Below are positions 59,772-64,000 of a stretch of DNA of 64,000 nt, one piece after another; position 1 is the stretch's first letter; each line of letters begins with the position of its first letter. The notes below the pieces were generated by a model, which saw nothing but the letters and a program-made list of their open reading frames with translations, did no database searches and was not told the origin of the DNA. Source of the DNA: Mercurialis annua (lineage: Eukaryota > Streptophyta > Magnoliopsida > Malpighiales > Euphorbiaceae); NCBI RefSeq assembly GCF_937616625.2, contig NC_065577.1, positions 23,945,501-24,009,500 of the forward strand. Reading direction: 5' to 3'. Made by a program: the position numbers and the translations under genes.

Positions 59772-62700
59772 CAAACAAATCCAAACGTTTCACCTTTTTT
59801 GCGATTTAAAACAAACGTTTACAAACGTTACGAAATAAATCAAAACGTTTCACCTTTTTAGCAATTTAAGCGAAATGTTTACAAATATTACAAAGCAAAT
59901 CCAAACGTTTCATCTTTTTAGCAATATAAGCCAAATGTTTACAAATATTACAAAGCAAATCCAAACGTTCCACCTTTTTAGCGATATAAGCCAAACTTTT
60001 CGTTTCACCATTTTAGCGATTGGAGTCAAACGTTTACAAACGTTACGAAACAAAACCAAACTTTTAAAACGTTACGAAAAAACCCAAACGTTTCACATTT
60101 TTAGCAATTTAAGCCACATTTATAAACGTTACGAAACAAATCCAAGCGTTTTACCTTTATAGCTATTTAAGCCACGTTTAAAAACATTACGAAACCAACG
60201 AGCTTTTGCTCAAATTGTATAAGCGCTCAGCAGTAAATTGCTAGGTCGTGGGTTCGATTCCTCCCACAAGCGCTCCCCCTTCCCAAATTATCAAAAAACA
60301 ATATTACAAAACAAATCCAAACGTTTCACCTTTTTAGCGATTGAAGCCAAACGCTTACGAATGTTACGAAACAAAACCAATTTTTTATAAACGTTACAAA
60401 ATAAATTCAAACGTTTCGCCTTTTTATCAATTTAAGCCAAACGTTTACAAATGTTATGAAACAAATCCATGCGTTTCACCTTTTTAGCGATTTAAGCCAA
60501 ACGTTTATAAACGTTACGAAAAAAATCCAAACGTTTAACCTTTTTAGTAATATAAGCCAAATGTTTGCAAACGTTACGGAACAAAACGTTTCACCAATTT
60601 AGTAATTTAAGCCAAACGTTTACAAACGTTACGAAACAAATCCAAATGTTTCACCTTTTTAGTTATTTAAGCAAAACATTTATAAATGTTACGAAACGAA
60701 TCCAAACGTTTCACATTTTTTAGTATTTAAGCCAAACGTTTACAAACGTTACGAAACAAAACCAAAAATTTTACCTTTTTAGCGATTTAAGCCAAACATT
60801 TGTAAATGTTACGAAACAAATCCAAACGTTTCGCCTTTTTAGCGATTTAAGCCAAACGTTTACAAACGTTACGGAACAAAACCAAACGTTTAACATTTTC
60901 AGCGATTTAAGTCAAACGTTTACAAACGTTACGAAAAGAATCCAAACATTTCCCATTTTAGCGATTTAAACCAAATTCTTACAAACGTTACAAAATAAAT
61001 CCAAATGTTTCACATTTTTAACGATTTAATCCAAACGTTTATAAACGCTACGAAACAAATCCTAACGTTTCCCCTTTTTAGCGATTTAAGCCAAATGTTT
61101 ACAAATTTACGAAATAAAATCAAACGTTTCTCCATTTTAGCAAATTAAGCCAAACGTTTACAAACGTTAAGGGAACAAAACCAAACAATTCATATTTTTA
61201 GCAATTTAAGCCAAACGTTTACAAAAATTACAGAACAAAACCAAACGTTTCACATTTTTAGCAATTTAAGCCAAATGTTTATAAACGTTACGAAACAAAA
61301 CTGAACGTTTATAAACGTTTGGCTTAATTCGCTAAAATGGGGAAATATTTGGATTTGCTCCGTAACGTTTGACTTAAATCGCTAAAAAGGTGAAACGTTC
61401 GGATTTGTTTCGTAACGTTTGTAAACGTTTTGCTTAATTCGCTAAAAAGGTGAAACGTTTGGTTTTGTTTCGTAACGGTTTTAAACGTTTCGCTTAAATT
61501 GCTAAAAAGGTGAAATGCTTGGATTTGTTTTGTACCATTTGTAAACGTTCTGCCTAAATTGTTAAAAAGGGGAAACATTTGGATTTGTTTCTTAACGTTT
61601 ATAAACATTTGGCTCAAATCGCTAAAAATGTGAGACGTTTGGTTTTGTTCCGTAATGTTTGTAAAGGTTTGGCTTAAATTGCTAAAAAGGTGAAACCATT
61701 GGATCTGTTTCTTAGAGTTTATAAATGTTTGGTTTAAATTGTCAAAAAGGTGAAAAGTTTTCCCTTTTTAGCGATTTAAGCCAAACATTACGAAACAAAT
61801 CCAACTGTTTCACCTTTTTAGCGATTTAATCTAAACGTTTTAAACGTTACGAAACAAATCCAAGCGTTTCAACTTTTTAGTAATTTAAGCCAAACATTTA
61901 CAAACGTTACGAAACAAACCAAATGTTTCACCTTTTTAGCGATTTAAGCCAAACGTTTATAAACGTTTCCCCATTTTAGCGATTTAAGCCAAACGTTTAG
62001 AAACGTTACCAAACAAATTCAAGCGATTCACCTTTTTAGCGATTTAAGCCAAACGTCTACAAACGTTAAGAAACAAATCCAAATGTTTCACCTTTTTAGC
62101 GATTTAAGCCAAACGCTTATAAACGTTACGAAACAAATCCAAATTTTTTGCCTTTTTAGCGATTTAAGCCAAACGTTTACAAACGTTACGAAACAAATCC
62201 AAACGTTTTGCTTTTTTAGCGAGATAAGCCAAACATTTACTAACGTTACGGAACAAATCTAAACGTTTCCCCATTTTAGCAATTTAAGCCAAACGTTTAC
62301 AAACGTTACGAAACAAAACCAAACGTTTCACTTTTTTAACGCTTTATGCCAAACGTTTATAAAAATTACGAAACAAAACCAAACATTTCACCTTTTAAGC
62401 GATTTAAGCCAAACGTTTCACCATTTTAACGATTTAAGCCAAACGTTTACAAACGTTGCGGAACAAAAACCAAACGTTCCACATTTTGAGCGATTTAAGC
62501 CAAACGTTTACGAATGTTACGAAACAAAACCAAACGTTTATAAATGTTTGGCTTAATTCGCTAAAATGGTGACACGTTTGGATTTGTTTTGTAACGTTTG
62601 GCTTAAATCGCTAAAAAGGTGAAACTTTTCGATTTGTTTCGTAACGTTTGTAAACGTTTTGCGTAAATCGCTAAAAAGGTGAAACGTTTGGTTTTGTTTC

Positions 62701-64000
62701 GTAACGTTGTTAAACGTTTGGCTTAAATTGCTAAAAAGGTGAAATGCTTGGATTTGTTTTGTAACGTTACGAAAAAAATCCAAACATTTCACCTTTTTAG
62801 CGATTTAAGCCAAACGTTTCACCTTTTTAGCGATTTAAGCCAAATGTTTACAAACGTTACGGAACAAAACCAAACGTTTCACATTTTTAGCAATTTAAGC
62901 CAAACGTTTACAAACGTTACGAAACGAATCTTAATGTTTCCCCATTTTAGCGATTTAAACCAAATGTTTCCAAACGTTACGAAATTAATCCAAAGGTTTC
63001 ACATTTTTTGCTATTTAATCCAAACGTTTACAAACGCTACAAAACAAATCCTAACATTTCCCCTATTTAGCGATTTAAGCCAAACGTTTACAAACGTTAC
63101 CAAACAAATCCAAAGATTTCATATTTTTAGCAATTTATGCCAAAACGTTTACAAATTTACGAAACAAAATCAAACATTTCACCATTTTAGCAATTTAAGC
63201 CAAACGTGTACAAATGTTACGAAACAAATCCTAGCATTTTACCCATTTTGCAGTTTAAGCCAAACGTTTACAAACGTTATGGAACAAAACCAAACATTTC
63301 ATATTTTTAGCGATTTAAGTCAAACGTTTACAAACGTTACGAAACAAAACCGGATGTTTATAAACGTTTGGCTTAATTCGCTAAAATGGGGAAACGTTTG
63401 GATTTGTTTCGTAACGTTTGGCTTTGATCGCTAAAAAGGTGAAACGGTTAGATTTGTTTCGTAACGTTTGTAAACGTTTTGCATAAATCGTTAAAAAGGC
63501 GAAACGTTTGGTTTTGTTTCGTAACGTTTGTAAACGTTTGGCTTAAATTGCTAAAAAGGTGAAATGCTTGGATTTGTTTTGTAACGTTTGTAAACGTTCT
63601 GCTTAAATTGTTAAAAAGGTGAAACGTTTGGATTTGTTTCGTAACGTTTATAAACATTTGTCTTAAATCGCTAAAAATGTGAGACGTTTGGTTTTATTCC
63701 GTAATGTTTGTTAATATTTGTTTTAAATCGCTAAAAATGTGAGACGTTTGGTTTTATTCCGTAATGTTTGTAAATTTTTGTCTTAAAATGCTAAAAAGGT
63801 GAAACCCTTGGATTTGTTTCGCAACGTTTGTAAAGGTTTGGCTTAAATTGCTAAAAAGGTGAAACGTTTCCCCTTTTTAGCGATTTAAGCCAAACGTTAC
63901 GAAACAAATCCAACTGTTTCACCTTTTTAGCGATTTAGTCCAAACGTTTTAAACGTTACGAAACAAATCCTAACGTTTCACCATTTTAGCGATTTAAGCC
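59772..64000 (+). repeat. 60-bp satellite array, block 8 (duplicate of block 6)
   Basis: Copies 47326 to about 51549 with the same alternating orientation: reversed runs at about 61311-61755, 62544-62762 and 63363-63868. The longest satellite by-product frame in the window (231 codons, 62739-63434) is here; it encodes a 20-residue repeat around FSDLSQTFTNVTKQ and has no gene-like features. Confidence 0.92.
60196..60302 (+). mobile_element. tRNA-derived SINE-like insertion, copy 2
   Basis: Same insert and same flanking ATTACGAAAC/ATTACAAAAC repeats as 47751-47857, with the tail changed to ATCAAAAAACAAT. It is carried by the segmental duplication rather than inserted independently. Confidence 0.72.

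Larger units (their letters stand above)
53404..64000 (+). repeat. Tandem duplication unit, copy 2 (runs off the window)
   Basis: Copies 40942 to about 51549 in the same order and orientation. Private changes: a 35-bp deletion near 53453 between GGCTA repeats, and a 9-bp deletion near 53870. Sampled lines differ at roughly one to six bases per 60. Both copies share the TGA in integrase (41496/53914), the CAAAC solo LTR and the SINE, so those predate the duplication. Confidence 0.88.

Noticed and set aside
62739..63434. Open frame of 231 codons with a regular 20-residue repeat, and dozens of shorter ones like it on both strands
   Set aside because: Each lies wholly in the 60-bp satellite; the repeat unit is the monomer translated. 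No start context, codon bias or domain supports a protein, and neighbouring monomers break the frame at random.
1..64000. CRISPR-like array of regularly spaced repeats
   Set aside because: The repeats are contiguous 60-bp monomers without unique spacers, in a plant-type nuclear context with no cas genes.
1..64000. Functional centromere satellite
   Set aside because: Three monomers make 180 bp, close to common centromeric repeat lengths, but the resident elements look Tekay-like rather than CRM-like and nothing in the sequence shows CENH3 binding. Left as an open question, not a call.

Overview
This window looks like plant nuclear heterochromatin, most likely from a eudicot; I cannot name the species. 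It holds no intact cellular gene. About half is an AT-rich tandem satellite with a 60-bp monomer. The rest is LTR retrotransposon DNA of the Ty3/gypsy type, plus one cut-and-paste element and two copies of a tRNA-derived retroposon. The plant assignment rests on an initiator-Met-tRNA primer site, the gag-pro-RT-RNaseH-integrase order ending in a chromodomain (Tekay/Del-like chromovirus), LTRs of 2.5-3 kb, and a Mutator-like element with a 9-bp target duplication.

Layout: 1-2430 satellite; 2431-5352 solo LTR, minus strand (TSD CCTTT); 5353-8607 satellite; 8608-20830 full-length but dead retrotransposon A (TSD GTTTA), whose 3' LTR carries a Mutator-like element at 19340-20476; 20831-28499 satellite with two strand-inverted segments; 28500-31301 solo LTR, minus (TSD GAAAT); 31302-31954 satellite; 31955-43207 dead retrotransposon B, with a nested solo LTR at 36806-39351 (TSD GAACC) and a 3' LTR cut to about 470 bp; 43208-44372 satellite; 44373-47325 solo LTR, plus (TSD CAAAC); 47326-53403 satellite with several inversions and a SINE-like insert. 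From 53404 to the window end the sequence repeats 40942 onward: the end of the element B pol, its LTR stub, satellite, the CAAAC solo LTR, the SINE and more inverted satellite.

Three points stand out. First, 40942-53403 appears to be tandemly duplicated as a unit of about 12.46 kb, with the junction at 53403/53404, where satellite runs straight into the middle of pol. Second, each LTR has, within about 0.1-1.1 kb of its 5' end, a cluster of short CpG-centred palindromes, and the palindrome family differs between LTRs (TCTCGNNCGAGA, GTRCACG-CGTGYAC, GGCGCGTT-AACGCGCC); the Mutator-like element carries its own palindrome array. Third, most satellite strand switches that I could place exactly fall on the palindromic AAACGTTT or TTTATAAA cores of the monomer, one inside a perfect 36-bp palindrome.

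Many open frames exist only because the monomer is exactly 20 codons long; they are not genes. The retrotransposon reading frames are broken by many stops and frameshifts, several of them C-to-T changes expected in methylated repeats.
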